In this document: positions 27,777 to 35,268 of the stretch, piece by piece
Layout: every line of letters starts with the position of its first letter
Numbering within the stretch: position 1 is the first letter of the stretch
Assembly (NCBI RefSeq): GCF_030273445.1
Contig: NZ_CP120678.1
Location: 1,527,501 to 1,591,500 of the forward strand
Direction: 5' to 3'
DNA: 64,000 nucleotides
Source: Selenobaculum gibii
GTDB taxonomy: Bacteria > Bacillota > Negativicutes > ICN-92133
Translations under genes and position numbers: made by a program
The notes under the pieces: generated by a model
Databases searched by the model: none
What the model saw: the letters and a program-made list of their open reading frames with translations, nothing else
Told to the model about the DNA's origin: nothing

Positions 27777-27857
27777 ACTACAACATCCTTCCCTATTTTA
27801 ACTTTATTCACCATATATGATATTCAGGAGGTTGTCACACTATGCTTAAAAGCTTGT

Positions 27858-28994
27858 CTACTGTAAATTTAACACTTGCTGATGTACAACGGACAAACGC
27901 CGACTATTATCCTCGAGTACTGGTAAATAAATATGAACTTTAGTTCCTGTTGTATCTCCAGTTGCCAGAGTTAAATTAATAAACCCGCCATGCTCTGCTA
28001 CAATTCGATAAGCAATCGGAAGTCCGAGCCCCATGCGATCAAGCTTTGTTGTATAAAATGGTTCAAAAACTTTCGGTAATATTTCCGTTGGAACTCCCGC
28101 TCCCGTATCAACGATGGAAATGACAAGCATATTCGTTTCATAATCGCGCCAAGTTTTAACTGCTAAAACACCTTTATCTCCCATCGCTTCTAATGCATTT
28201 TGTAAAATATTTACCAATGCTTGTTGCAACAAACTTGCATCACCCGTAATCGTCGGTAACCCTTTTATAATTTGTCTTTGTAGTTGAATCTCTTCATTTC
28301 CAAAATGATTAAATGTTAATAGTAACGCCTCATTTAAAATACGATTTATATCTACACCCGGCTTTTTTACGACTGAAGGTTTAGCAAACATGATTAATTC
28401 TTTGACAACATTATTTATATACGACACCTCGCCTAACAAACCTTCTAAGATATCTCGTTTTACAGTATATTTATCATTTTCTAATCTGCCAAGCATTAAT
28501 TGTAAATACCCACTAATTGTTGTGAGCGGTGTTCTAACATGATGTGCAACACCTGCAGCAACTTCGCCAAGCGACATTAACATTTTAGTTGTGTGTATCT
28601 GCTTCAATGCCGCTCTTACGGCGGAAACATCTTGCATTATTATAATATGTCCGACAACACTACCTGTATTATCAAAAATTCGTAATGTATTTACTTGTAA
28701 ATAAATCTGCTGCCCATTAATTTTTATCTTCATCGTTCCACATTTAATTTCTTCATCTTTTCCTACAGAAAAAATATTTAAAAATTCATCACCAAAATCA
28801 GCAAAAACCAATTCTGCTTTTCTGCCTATTATATCATGATGATCTAAATGACAAATTCGTTTGGCTTCATTATTTAGATTTTTAATACGATGATTTACAT
28901 CTAAATAAACCACTCCCGTAGTTGCATTGTCAAAATATTCCTTATAATCATCTTCTTGTACTAACATTGATTTATTCGCAAGCGTACTATACAT
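27858..28994 (-). CDS. PAS-domain sensor histidine kinase, cytoplasmic
   Basis: A 378-residue kinase without membrane segments. The PAS domain (about 15-125) is followed by HisKA with AAGVAHHVRTPLTTISGYLQ (phospho-His) and HATPase_c with the N box LVNILQNALEAMGD, G1 VDTGAGVP, F box FEPFYTTK and G2 GLGLPIAYRIVAEHGG. The layout resembles NtrB/KinB-type soluble kinases and sporulation kinases. I chose the ATG at 28994 after GAGGTG; a GTG three codons earlier overlaps that site. No response regulator is adjacent, so it is an orphan kinase. A Spo0F/Spo0A phosphorelay role is possible but unproven. Confidence 0.9.
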   Translation of the reverse strand: MYSTLANKSMLVQEDDYKEYFDNATTGVVYLDVNHRIKNLNNEAKRICHLDHHDIIGRKAELVFADFGDEFLNIFSVGKDEEIKCGTMKIKINGQQIYLQVNTLRIFDNTGSVVGHIIIMQDVSAVRAALKQIHTTKMLMSLGEVAAGVAHHVRTPLTTISGYLQLMLGRLENDKYTVKRDILEGLLGEVSYINNVVKELIMFAKPSVVKKPGVDINRILNEALLLTFNHFGNEEIQLQRQIIKGLPTITGDASLLQQALVNILQNALEAMGDKGVLAVKTWRDYETNMLVISIVDTGAGVPTEILPKVFEPFYTTKLDRMGLGLPIAYRIVAEHGGFINLTLATGDTTGTKVHIYLPVLEDNSRRLSVVHQQVLNLQ

Positions 28995-29381
28995 AATTCG
29001 CACCTCTTCATTTATCTTTTGTGCTTATAAAGATTCTTGTAAATATATGTATCTCCTGCTAAAAACGTTTAAAAAAATATCGTAAAAAACCGACATATTC
29101 TAAAAAAAAGAACCAGTAATTATCGACAAAATATAAGTAAATCTACAACTCAAAGAACTTTTTATTAAAAATAATGGTACCAGCGTCGATAAGGCACCTT
29201 AATATAATACATTTTTTACCATACTATCCATTTATTTTTGTGAGTTTCTTACATATTCTATATTATAATTCATTAATACTTCAAAATTATTCCATTTTCT
29301 TCTTTTTATGGATTTGACGATTTTCTTTTTGAATAAAATTTTTCTATACAAAAACTATTTAACAATGGTCAATCGTTTTCC
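28995..29381. other. Intergenic AT-rich region upstream of the kinase gene
   Basis: This 387-base gap is over 70% AT by eye and holds no convincing gene. A GC-richer island at 29174-29200 contains GGTACC and GGCACC, 11 bases apart, an imperfect dyad. Several TATAAT-like hexamers occur on both strands but without matched -35 elements. It lies next to two decayed genes, so it may itself be eroded coding sequence. Confidence 0.5.
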
Positions 29382-29552
29382 TTATATAGAATTTTGATAA
29401 TTTAAGAGTCTATCGAAAGAAATAATTCCATCGCGTATTGCCTCTTGTACAGCGCAACCTGCTTCATCAAGATGCCCACAATCATAAAATTTACACGTAG
29501 ATGCAAGTTCTTTAATATCTAAAAATGTTTTAGATAACTTGGCATTATTATT
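29382..29552 (-). pseudogene. C-terminal fragment of the ribosome-assembly GTPase RsgA
   Basis: A 56-codon stretch ending in TAA reads FLDIKELASTCKFYDCGHLD, then EAGCAVQEAIRDGIIS and FDRLLNYQ. This is the zinc-binding C-terminus of RsgA/YjeQ: Cys-x4-Cys-x-His-x5-Cys, then the GCAVxxAIxxGxIS helix. No start codon is in frame; a stop immediately precedes it, and the OB-fold and circularly permuted GTPase domain are missing. It is the remnant of a deleted copy. A full rsgA is probably elsewhere in the genome, since the gene is near-universal. Confidence 0.85.
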
Positions 29553-29615
29553 TTAATCTATAATTTTACTCTTCCATTTCAAATCTACTTATTCGCTAAG
29601 CTTACTGAAATAAAC

Positions 29616-29645
29616 ATAAGCATTAACTAAAAAGCTAATGCTTAT
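29616..29645 (-). terminator. Terminator after the cyclase pseudogene
   Basis: ATAAGCATTA and TAATGCTTAT pair around a ten-base loop just downstream of the broken cyclase gene, followed on the minus strand by a T-rich stretch. Confidence 0.7.
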
Positions 29646-29655
29646 TATTCTAATA

Positions 29656-30301
29656 TTATTCATCTGTTAGTCGTGCAATTGCACGAACTGGCGCCCCATC
29701 TGCGCCTTTTATATTTAATGGCAAAACATAAAACTCAAAGTATTTGTGTCTCACACCATTAAGGTTCTTTAAATTTTCAATTAAGATAATATTATTCTTC
29801 AAAAATTTTCGATGATTCATAAAATCCGTCGAATCTACTGAATCAACAGAAATTGTATCTATGCCAAATCCTTTCAGATTAAAATTTATCAACCAATCTG
29901 CAGCGTCTTTGCTTAATATCGGATATCCATAATAGCATGCTTCAATACCCCACTACTTGCACCAATCTGTTTTTAACAGGAAAAAATCCGTCTGCTTTAT
30001 CATTGATTCGTATTGTTTTAAATCCTCAATCAAAATTTTTCCCAGCTAAGTGACTCACATCTATAATTATTGCACACCCACAAAATAAATCGACCGGCAA
30101 CCTATCTACTGTCAATCCATCTGAAATCATATGATATGGAACATCTATATGTGTGCCAAGATGATAATCCATTGTTATTTTAGTACTATTATACCCATCT
30201 TTGTCAGCAATAGCTACGGTCTCAAAACGAGGTTCATCATCCTCTGGATAAACTATCATATTCGCTTCTAATAAATGAGATAAATCAACTATTTTCATCA
30301 T
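29656..30301 (-). pseudogene. Cyclase-family (kynurenine formamidase-like) gene, broken
   Basis: The N-terminal part (ATG at 30301, GAAGGA upstream) reads MMKIVDLSHLLEANMIVYPEDD and has the metal-binding HLGTHIDVPYH motif of the cyclase/KynB family. It runs to HLAGKNFD and a TGA. The protein then continues in another frame (IEDLKQYESMIKQTDFFLLK), meets an in-frame TAG (29953-29955) inside DWCK-stop-WGIEA, and continues as YYGYPILSKDAADW to the conserved GFGIDTISVDS and the end at 29656. One frameshift (about 30026-30040) plus one amber codon inactivate it. The rest is well conserved, so the loss is recent, or one of the changes is a sequencing error. Confidence 0.85.
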
Positions 30302-30438
30302 AAAAATCCTTCATTTTTTATTTAGTGAAGCTATTCATCTTTTATCTATTTCATTTTTTAAATATATAATTCGATGATATTGTATACTCTCCTTTTAAAC
30401 CTATTATTTAATTTTCAGCAATAAATTAATAACAATTT

Positions 30439-30457
30439 TCTAATGACAATCATTATT
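30439..30457 (+). promoter_or_regulatory. Fur-box-like operator
   Basis: TCTAATGACAATCATTATT agrees at about 15 of 19 positions with the classic GATAATGATAATCATTATC Fur box. It lies directly upstream of a TGTGATAAA extended -10-like element and 44 bases before the start of the next gene. It suggests iron- or metal-dependent repression; Fur, PerR or Zur cannot be told apart from one site. Confidence 0.55.
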
Positions 30458-30500
30458 AAAATGTGATAAACTAAAAACAGAAAACTTTAGGGGGATTTAT

Positions 30501-30773
30501 ATGAATTATAAAGATATCAAAATTAATGTTATAGGAAATCTTGAAGACAAAGAAATTCAAGCATATGTAAACTATATCCACGAAAATAATCCAAATAGAT
30601 TAATAGAGGAACTAGATATTAAAGTCGACGGAGACTATGTAGATTTGAACTATCGTTTAAAGCCTCTTTCTTTCGAGCGAATTCGCCGTATAACAGGTTA
30701 TTTAGTTGGCAGCGTAGATCGTTGGAATAATGCAAAAGCAGCTGAAGAAAAAGATCGAGTAAAACATGGATAA
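30501..30773 (+). CDS. Small NrdD C-terminus-like protein (glycyl-radical-type tail)
   Basis: A 90-residue soluble protein. The C-terminal half has FERIRRITGYLVGSVDRW, then NNAKAAEEKDRVKHG, closely resembling the end of anaerobic ribonucleotide reductase NrdD (RRxCGYLG...RFNxGKxxExxxRVKH). The glycyl-radical signature [STIV]-x-R-[IVT]-[CSA]-G-Y-x-[GACV] is met except for Thr65 in the Cys/Ser/Ala position; Gly66 would be the radical site. The NrdD zinc cysteines are absent. The N-terminal half (INVIGNLEDKEIQAYVNYIH) is not part of NrdD. I recall similar stand-alone proteins annotated as anaerobic ribonucleoside-triphosphate reductase. GGGGG precedes the ATG, and a Fur-like site lies upstream. 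Its role is unknown. Confidence 0.68.
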   Translation: MNYKDIKINVIGNLEDKEIQAYVNYIHENNPNRLIEELDIKVDGDYVDLNYRLKPLSFERIRRITGYLVGSVDRWNNAKAAEEKDRVKHG

Positions 30774-30790
30774 ATAGTCTTTTTACGAAA

Positions 30791-30846
30791 AATAAAAATA
30801 TTTATTGCAGCCCAACAAGATAAATTTACAATAAATATTTTTATTT
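30791..30846 (+). terminator. Terminator after the NrdD-like gene
   Basis: AAAAATATTTATTG and CAATAAATATTTTT pair around a ~20-base loop, followed by a T-run. Confidence 0.75.
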
Positions 30847-30851
30847 TTTTA

Positions 30852-30880
30852 TTGACTTAATATGATTAAAATGATATTAT
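30852..30880 (+). promoter_or_regulatory. Sigma-A promoter of tRNA-Leu
   Basis: TTGACT, 17 bases, TATTAT, ending 33 bases before the tRNA. Confidence 0.85.
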
Positions 30881-30913
30881 ATTAAATGTTCCCGATAGGA
30901 ACGCTAAACAAAT

Positions 30914-31001
30914 GCCGAAGTGGCGGAATTGGCAGACGCACTTGACTCAAAATCAAGCGTAGTTACCCTACGTGCCGGTTCGAGTCCGGCCTTCGGCACC
31001 A
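30914..31001 (+). tRNA. tRNA-Leu (anticodon CAA)
   Basis: An 88-base class II tRNA. The acceptor is GCCGAAG/CTTCGGC with discriminator A and encoded CCA. The anticodon arm CTTGA-CTCAAAA-TCAAG gives CAA, which reads UUG. There is a long variable arm (GTAG...CTAC), and the T arm is GCCGG-TTCGAGT-CCGGC. It has its own promoter and terminator, so it is a single transcription unit. Confidence 0.97.
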
Positions 31002-31010
31002 GTAAATTCA

Positions 31011-31040
31011 AGTCTTTGCAGATTGCAAGGGCTTTTTTTA
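31011..31040 (+). terminator. Terminator after tRNA-Leu
   Basis: AGTCTTTGCA and TGCAAGGGCT (with G-T pairs) form a stem with a three-base loop, followed by seven T. Confidence 0.88.
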
Positions 31041-31177
31041 TTATGTTTTAACAGTATGGCGACATTATTCCATATGTACATTTAGCAGAATTATCGCTAT
31101 CTTAATCATCTTTACTATTATTACTTGTTTAGCTCACGTTAAGCAGTTTTTTATCTATATCATCAAAATCAAATAAA

Positions 31178-31212
31178 AAATAATACTTATAGATTGCCTA
31201 AGTATTATTTTA
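31178..31212. repeat. Inverted repeat upstream of the secreted unknown
   Basis: AAATAATACTTA and TAAGTATTATTT form a 12-bp stem with a nine-base loop ending in TTTTA. It lies 48 bases before the next start codon. It may be a terminator closing upstream read-through or a leader structure of the downstream gene. Confidence 0.55.
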
Positions 31213-31259
31213 TGATAAACTGTAATTAAGATATATTTCTATATAGGTGGTGGTTTATC

Positions 31260-31775
31260 GTGAAATTTTTTTCGAAAATTTTTATTATTTTTTCCCTATT
31301 CTTTTCTGTACATTCTCCTTTTGCTTATGCTGAACTATCAACATTTGAAAGTTCTTATTCTAATGAAGAAACGAACTATTCTGTTTCATTAAAGCATTAT
31401 ACACGATATTTCCCTAAAGAAAATAATTCCTATCCCGTCTATGGATTACGTTTTGCTATACATAACACAGATAGCCCTTATATTTTCGAACAAGAAAATC
31501 CTCCGATATTAATTATTGATAATATAGAATATAAACAACGCGCTTCTCATCAAGACATTTTTATTTTTCACGATATAGAAGCTAATTATAACGGCACTAC
31601 ATATTATGACTCTATATTTATACGAACTTTAACAGAAAAAACTGTACAAGCCTTAATTACTGCAAAAAAAATTTCCATTATTATTCCCATAAAAAATCAA
31701 GCTTCCATAGAAATTGACTTACCAAAAGATATTGTAGCCGAATGGCGTAAATGCTCACTTTTATCAAAAAGTTAG
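31260..31775 (+). CDS. Uncharacterised exported protein, 171 residues
   Basis: The start GTG follows AGGTGGTGG. A clear signal peptide (IFIIFSLFFSVHSPFAYA, cleavage after about residue 24) shows export. The mature part is soluble and rich in Tyr, Asn and Ser, with predicted beta strands such as PVYGLRFAIHNTDSPYIFEQ and KKISIIIPIKNQASIEIDLP, and no cysteine until the C-terminal CSLLSKS. I do not recognise a family. The gene stands alone on the plus strand between an inverted repeat and a bidirectional terminator. A periplasmic or cell-surface role is all that can be inferred. Confidence 0.75.
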   Translation: MKFFSKIFIIFSLFFSVHSPFAYAELSTFESSYSNEETNYSVSLKHYTRYFPKENNSYPVYGLRFAIHNTDSPYIFEQENPPILIIDNIEYKQRASHQDIFIFHDIEANYNGTTYYDSIFIRTLTEKTVQALITAKKISIIIPIKNQASIEIDLPKDIVAEWRKCSLLSKS

Positions 31776-31781
31776 ATTCTA

Positions 31782-31822
31782 AAATACCCAGCCAAAAAAT
31801 TTCTTTTGGCTGGGTATTTTTT
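31782..31822. terminator. Bidirectional terminator
   Basis: AAATACCCAGCCAAAA and TTTTGGCTGGGTATTT form a long stem with a T-run, between the exported protein gene (plus) and the membrane protein gene of the floA operon (minus). Confidence 0.92.
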
Positions 31823-32264
31823 ATTTATTATTTTGCCATTCACCACGACAAGACTTGGTAGCCATATACTGATATGCTTTAGGTGGTTGTAATATCTGCG
31901 AGTAGGCAACAGCGTTCAGCAATACATCTGAATGAATATCTGCCGTCTTACGCACTACTTTATCACTTGTGGGCGTTTCAATAGACACTTGCTTTGCTTC
32001 TATTGACTTCGTCTTCGCTAATAAGTATTCTCGATATCTATTAGAGGCTGTATTAGCGATCGCTTCTTCTGCTTTAATCATAGGCTCTTCAATAGACACC
32101 TCTAATTTTTCTACCTTCTCCGCATTTGGATTTCCTTTTATCGTCGGAATTTCAAACCTCGGTTCATCTACTTCAGTAGGTTTCACATCTCTTTGTTTCT
32201 TTTTTCGCCCGCCAAAAATCCCGTAAAGAATAATTAACAGGACAAGAATATCTCCAAAATCCAT
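31821..32264 (-). CDS. Small membrane-anchored protein of the nfeD-floA operon
   Basis: A 147-residue protein starting MDFGDILVLLIILYGIFGG, one N-terminal membrane helix followed by a basic patch (RKKKQR) that should keep the rest in the cytoplasm. The remainder is polar, low-complexity and mostly acidic/lysine-rich, with a more ordered C-terminal end (SDVLLNAVAYSQILQPPKAY). It lies five bases after floA and is thus co-transcribed with nfeD-floA. B. subtilis has a small gene (yqfB) at the matching place, but I see no sequence basis for homology. Function unknown; a membrane-microdomain partner of FloA is a guess from context. Confidence 0.72.
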   Translation of the reverse strand: MDFGDILVLLIILYGIFGGRKKKQRDVKPTEVDEPRFEIPTIKGNPNAEKVEKLEVSIEEPMIKAEEAIANTASNRYREYLLAKTKSIEAKQVSIETPTSDKVVRKTADIHSDVLLNAVAYSQILQPPKAYQYMATKSCRGEWQNNK

Positions 32265-32269
32265 ATCAA

Positions 32270-33268
32270 CTACCTATTTTGAGGCAGTTCGCCTGGATTT
32301 GCTTGCGGACCAGCCTTACTGATAGCTTCACGCATTTGCGTATCAGCAGTAATATTATTCATATTATAATAATCCATCACACCAATTCTACCTTCACGAA
32401 GCGCTAGTGCCATAGCATGCGGAACCTCAGACTGCGCTTCAACTACTTTAGCTTCCATTTCTTGCGTGTAAGCCTTCATCTCTTGTTCTTTTGCTACAGC
32501 CATCGCGCGACGTTCTTCGGCTTTCGCTTGAGCTATGCGTTTGTCAGCTTCAGCTTGATCAGTCATAAGTTCTGCACCGATATTACGCCCTACATCAACA
32601 TCGGCTATATCAATTGATAGGATTTCAAATGCTGTTCCAGCATCTAATCCTTTTGAAAGAACCGTTCTAGAAATATGATCCGGATTCGCTAATACATCTT
32701 TATGATCATCGGATGAACCAACTGTAGTAACAATACCTTCACCAACTCTAGCGATAATTGTTGCTTCACCAGCTCCACCCACTAATCGGTCAATGTTTGC
32801 GCGCACAGTAACACGTGCTTTGATTTTTAATTCAATACCATTTTGAGCAACCGCAGAAACAACAGGTGTTTCAATTACTTTTGGATTTACGCTCATTTGT
32901 ACAGCTTCTAATACCTCACGACCAGCTAAATCAATTGCAGCTGAACGTTCAAAAGGCAATGGAATCTGCGCGCGATGTGCGGCTATAAGTGCATCAATTA
33001 CTCGATCAACATTTCCCCCCGCTAAATAATGTGCTTCAAGTTGATTTACACTCACATCAAGGCCTGCTTTGTTTGCTTTTATTAGTGGCATAACAATGTA
33101 TGAAGGTGGTACCCTTCTCAATCTCATTCCTACCAATGTAAAAATTCCTACTCTAACCCCTGCTGCAATTGCTGAAATCCAAAGACCTAACGGTACAAAA
33201 TGCAAAAAAACCATAATTGCAACAACTGCAACCACTAAAATTAAACCTGTCCCAAGTAATACATCCAA
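32270..33268 (-). CDS. floA: Flotillin-like protein FloA
   Basis: Scaffold protein of membrane microdomains. The 332 residues begin with a hydrophobic hairpin ([21 protein letters not shown], then [19 protein letters not shown]). The YqfA/FloA core follows ([22 protein letters not shown] and [20 protein letters not shown]). After that comes the EA-rich coiled-coil-like segment ([19 protein letters not shown]) and [23 protein letters not shown] start with GGAGG nine bases upstream. It follows nfeD by 25 bases, the usual pairing. Confidence 0.95.
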   Translation of the reverse strand: MDVLLGTGLILVVAVVAIMVFLHFVPLGLWISAIAAGVRVGIFTLVGMRLRRVPPSYIVMPLIKANKAGLDVSVNQLEAHYLAGGNVDRVIDALIAAHRAQIPLPFERSAAIDLAGREVLEAVQMSVNPKVIETPVVSAVAQNGIELKIKARVTVRANIDRLVGGAGEATIIARVGEGIVTTVGSSDDHKDVLANPDHISRTVLSKGLDAGTAFEILSIDIADVDVGRNIGAELMTDQAEADKRIAQAKAEERRAMAVAKEQEMKAYTQEMEAKVVEAQSEVPHAMALALREGRIGVMDYYNMNNITADTQMREAISKAGPQANPGELPQNR

Positions 33269-33293
33269 TCTTCAATTCCTCCATTTCTTTTAT

Positions 33294-33932
33294 TTAATCG
33301 AGTTGTCTTACAACAATTCGACTACCAAATACAGCAACAACTTTAACATTTGTGCCCTTTTCAATATAGCTTCCCTCGGAAACAACATCGATTTTTTTAT
33401 TTTCAATAAGCGCTGTCCCTGAAGGACGAAGTTCTGTTAAAATAACACCTGATTTTCCAACTAGAAATTGATGATCATCAGCACTAACATATCCAGCTGT
33501 AGATGTTTCCATATCCTTTAAAACAACCTTTGACCACAATTTACTTGATGGAAGCTTTTTAACAATAAAACCAAAAAGAATCAATGATGCAATTATACTT
33601 ATTACTAACAAATATATTGCCGTGCTGTCTCCACCTAGAGCCATAATAAAACTATATAAAACACAAATTACTCCTATTCCTGCAAATAAACCAATACTTG
33701 GTGTTAATAATTCAATAACAACAAATATGATTCCTACTAAGAAGAGAGCAATTTCGAATAAACTAACCAATCCCGTCATAAATTGACTGGCAAAAAATAC
33801 GCTGGCAGCAATAAGACCAAATAATGCACCTACTCCCATCCCCGCTGTTTTTATCTCAACAAGTAGCGAAAGAAAAATAATCGTCATTAAAAGTATTTTT
33901 ATGACAGGTAATGCCATAAACTCTGTTTGCAT
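33294..33932 (-). CDS. NfeD family membrane protein
   Basis: A 212-residue short-form NfeD. It has four or more membrane helices (IKILLMTIIFLSLLVEIKTA, GALFGLIAASVFFASQF, LFEIALFLVGIIFVVIELL) and a C-terminal OB-fold soluble domain (GKSGVILTELRPSGTALIEN, then KKIDVVSEGSYIEKG and the VRQLD end). Members pair with flotillins or stomatins. Start ATG follows GGGGGAAGG. The N-terminal ClpP-like protease domain of long NfeD proteins is absent here. Confidence 0.92.
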   Translation of the reverse strand: MQTEFMALPVIKILLMTIIFLSLLVEIKTAGMGVGALFGLIAASVFFASQFMTGLVSLFEIALFLVGIIFVVIELLTPSIGLFAGIGVICVLYSFIMALGGDSTAIYLLVISIIASLILFGFIVKKLPSSKLWSKVVLKDMETSTAGYVSADDHQFLVGKSGVILTELRPSGTALIENKKIDVVSEGSYIEKGTNVKVVAVFGSRIVVRQLD

Positions 33933-34046
33933 ATGACCTTCCCCCCTTTTTGCAAATAAAGTATATAAACCTTATCAATTACTTCTTTAGTATATTCCAC
34001 AAGTATAATTAAATTCCTCTATCTACTAGAAAGACTATATTTAGAC

Positions 34047-34080
34047 AAAATAAAATCCGATGCTCAATTCAGCATCGGAT
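34047..34080 (-). terminator. Terminator after yqeY
   Basis: ATCCGATGCT and AGCATCGGAT pair around a six-base loop, with TTTTATTTT following on the minus strand, just after the yqeY stop. Confidence 0.9.
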
Positions 34081-34085
34081 CAAAT

Positions 34086-34538
34086 TTATTGATTTAAAAA
34101 TTCACGCACAATGGTATTAACAAGCTTGCCATCTGCACGACCTTTTACTTTTGGCATCAATACCGCCATAACTTTACCCATTTCTTTAGCAGACACAGCA
34201 CCTGTTTGCGCTACTGCATCACTGACTAAAGCACGAATTTCTTCTTCAGTTAGTTGTTGAGGAAGATATGGCAATAATATTGCAATTTCTTGTTCAAGCT
34301 GTTCAACTAAATCTTGACGATTTCCTTTCTTGAACTCTTCCATCGAATCCTTGCGCATTTTTACTTCTTTAGCGACTATATCAAGAACTTCATCATCATT
34401 TAGTTCTTTTTTACTGTCAATCTCAACTTTTTTTATCGCGGCACGAACCATGCGAATAACGGAAAGACGTTGTTTACCAGCCTCTCTCGCTTTCATAGCC
34501 TGCTTCATGTCTTCAGTCAATTGCTCTTTAAGAGACAT
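34086..34538 (-). CDS. yqeY: GatB/YqeY domain protein
   Basis: A 150-residue stand-alone YqeY domain, the helical tRNA-binding domain also found at the end of GatB. It has LTEDMKQAMKAREAGKQRLS, VIRMVRAAIKKVEID, the YLPQQLTEEEIRALV helix and GKVMAVLMPKVKGRADGKLV with the family's GRADG. The function is not settled; a role linked to Glu/Gln-tRNA or stringent metabolism has been suggested for the family. It follows rpsU by about 23 bases with GGAGG upstream, the conserved rpsU-yqeY pair of Firmicutes. Confidence 0.93.
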   Translation of the reverse strand: MSLKEQLTEDMKQAMKAREAGKQRLSVIRMVRAAIKKVEIDSKKELNDDEVLDIVAKEVKMRKDSMEEFKKGNRQDLVEQLEQEIAILLPYLPQQLTEEEIRALVSDAVAQTGAVSAKEMGKVMAVLMPKVKGRADGKLVNTIVREFLNQ

Positions 34539-34561
34539 TTCAATTACCTCCGAAACGAAAT

Positions 34562-34741
34562 TTAAGCCTTAAATTTGCGTTTACGTGCAGCTTCGGATTT
34601 TTTCTTACGTTTTACACTAGGTTTTTCATAGTGTTCACGTTTTCTAACCTCAGCAAGAGTTCCAGCCTTTTGGCAAGTACGTTTAAATCTGCGGAGTGCA
34701 CTATCGATTGTTTCGTTTTTTCCAACTTTAACTTCTGACAT
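34562..34741 (-). CDS. rpsU: 30S ribosomal protein bS21
   Basis: A 59-residue, very basic protein reading [20 protein letters not shown], then [20 protein letters not shown] and ending [14 protein letters not shown]. This is a complete bS21. A strong ribosome site (GGAGGGGGGAG) precedes the ATG at 34741. It is the first gene of an rpsU-yqeY unit with its own promoter. Confidence 0.97.
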   Translation of the reverse strand: MSEVKVGKNETIDSALRRFKRTCQKAGTLAEVRKREHYEKPSVKRKKKSEAARKRKFKA

Positions 34742-34797
34742 CTATTTCTCCCCCCCTCCACTCGACATGGGAGTGTACTGCTTAACTACACCTAAGT

Positions 34798-34827
34798 ATT
34801 ATACATGAAATATAGTTTTATTGTCAA
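34798..34827 (-). promoter_or_regulatory. Sigma-A promoter of rpsU-yqeY
   Basis: TTGACA, 18 bases, TATAAT on the minus strand. A short leader dyad (CACTC/GAGTG near 34759-34775) lies between it and the gene. Confidence 0.85.
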
Positions 34828-34829
34828 CC

Positions 34830-35177
34830 TTAACCTGGCGGCCAATTCATTGATCGGCCACCTAAAATATGAAAATGCAAATGATCTACAGTTTGCCCAC
34901 CATCTTCTTTGGTATTAGCAACTAAACGAAATCCTTTTTCATCAATTCCTTGATCTTTTGCAATACGTGGAATGACATTTGTCATGATATTCACCATCAA
35001 TTGGCTATCTTCGTTCGTTACCTCAAGGAGGCTGGCAATATGTTTTTTCGGTATAACAAGAATATGAACTGGAGCTTCAGGACTAATATCATGAAACGCC
35101 ATTACCATTTCATCCTCGTATACAAATTTCGCCGGAATTTCTTTATTGGCAATTTTGCAAAAAATACAATCCATCAT
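34830..35177 (-). CDS. HIT family protein (HinT-like nucleotide hydrolase)
   Basis: A histidine-triad hydrolase of about 115 residues, expected to split AMP from phosphoramidates or similar adducts. It has MDCIFCKIANKEIPAK, the APVHILVIPKKHI strand and the HIT motif TVDHLHFHILGGR with the terminal MNWPPG. Two consecutive ATG codons (35177, 35174) follow GGAGGTG; either could start. The gene sits between mtaB and rpsU, in the place of yqeW in B. subtilis gene order. Confidence 0.95.
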   Translation of the reverse strand: MMDCIFCKIANKEIPAKFVYEDEMVMAFHDISPEAPVHILVIPKKHIASLLEVTNEDSQLMVNIMTNVIPRIAKDQGIDEKGFRLVANTKEDGGQTVDHLHFHILGGRSMNWPPG

Positions 35178-35268
35178 GCACAAGCACCTCCTTTCAAACT
35201 ACACGATCAGTTATACGTTGATATAATTCGTCCTCTTTTTACATTTCCCTGCTAAAACTTATAATCTT

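Noticed and set aside
27842-27961. Plus-strand frame of about 39 codons (MLKSLSTVNLTLADVQ...) with AGGAGG upstream
   Set aside because: It lies almost entirely antisense to the 3' end of the histidine kinase gene, has no recognisable product, and the AGGAGG-like string is likely a chance feature.
29171-29230. Minus-strand short frame MYYIKVPYRRWYHYF
   Set aside because: It is only 15 codons with no clear ribosome site or family, and probably reflects AT-rich chance sequence around the GC dyad.
29953-29955. In-frame TAG in the cyclase-like gene read as an unusual amino acid (pyrrolysine-type recoding)
   Set aside because: A separate frameshift also breaks the gene, and a Tyr codon is the expected residue at this site, so ordinary decay is simpler.
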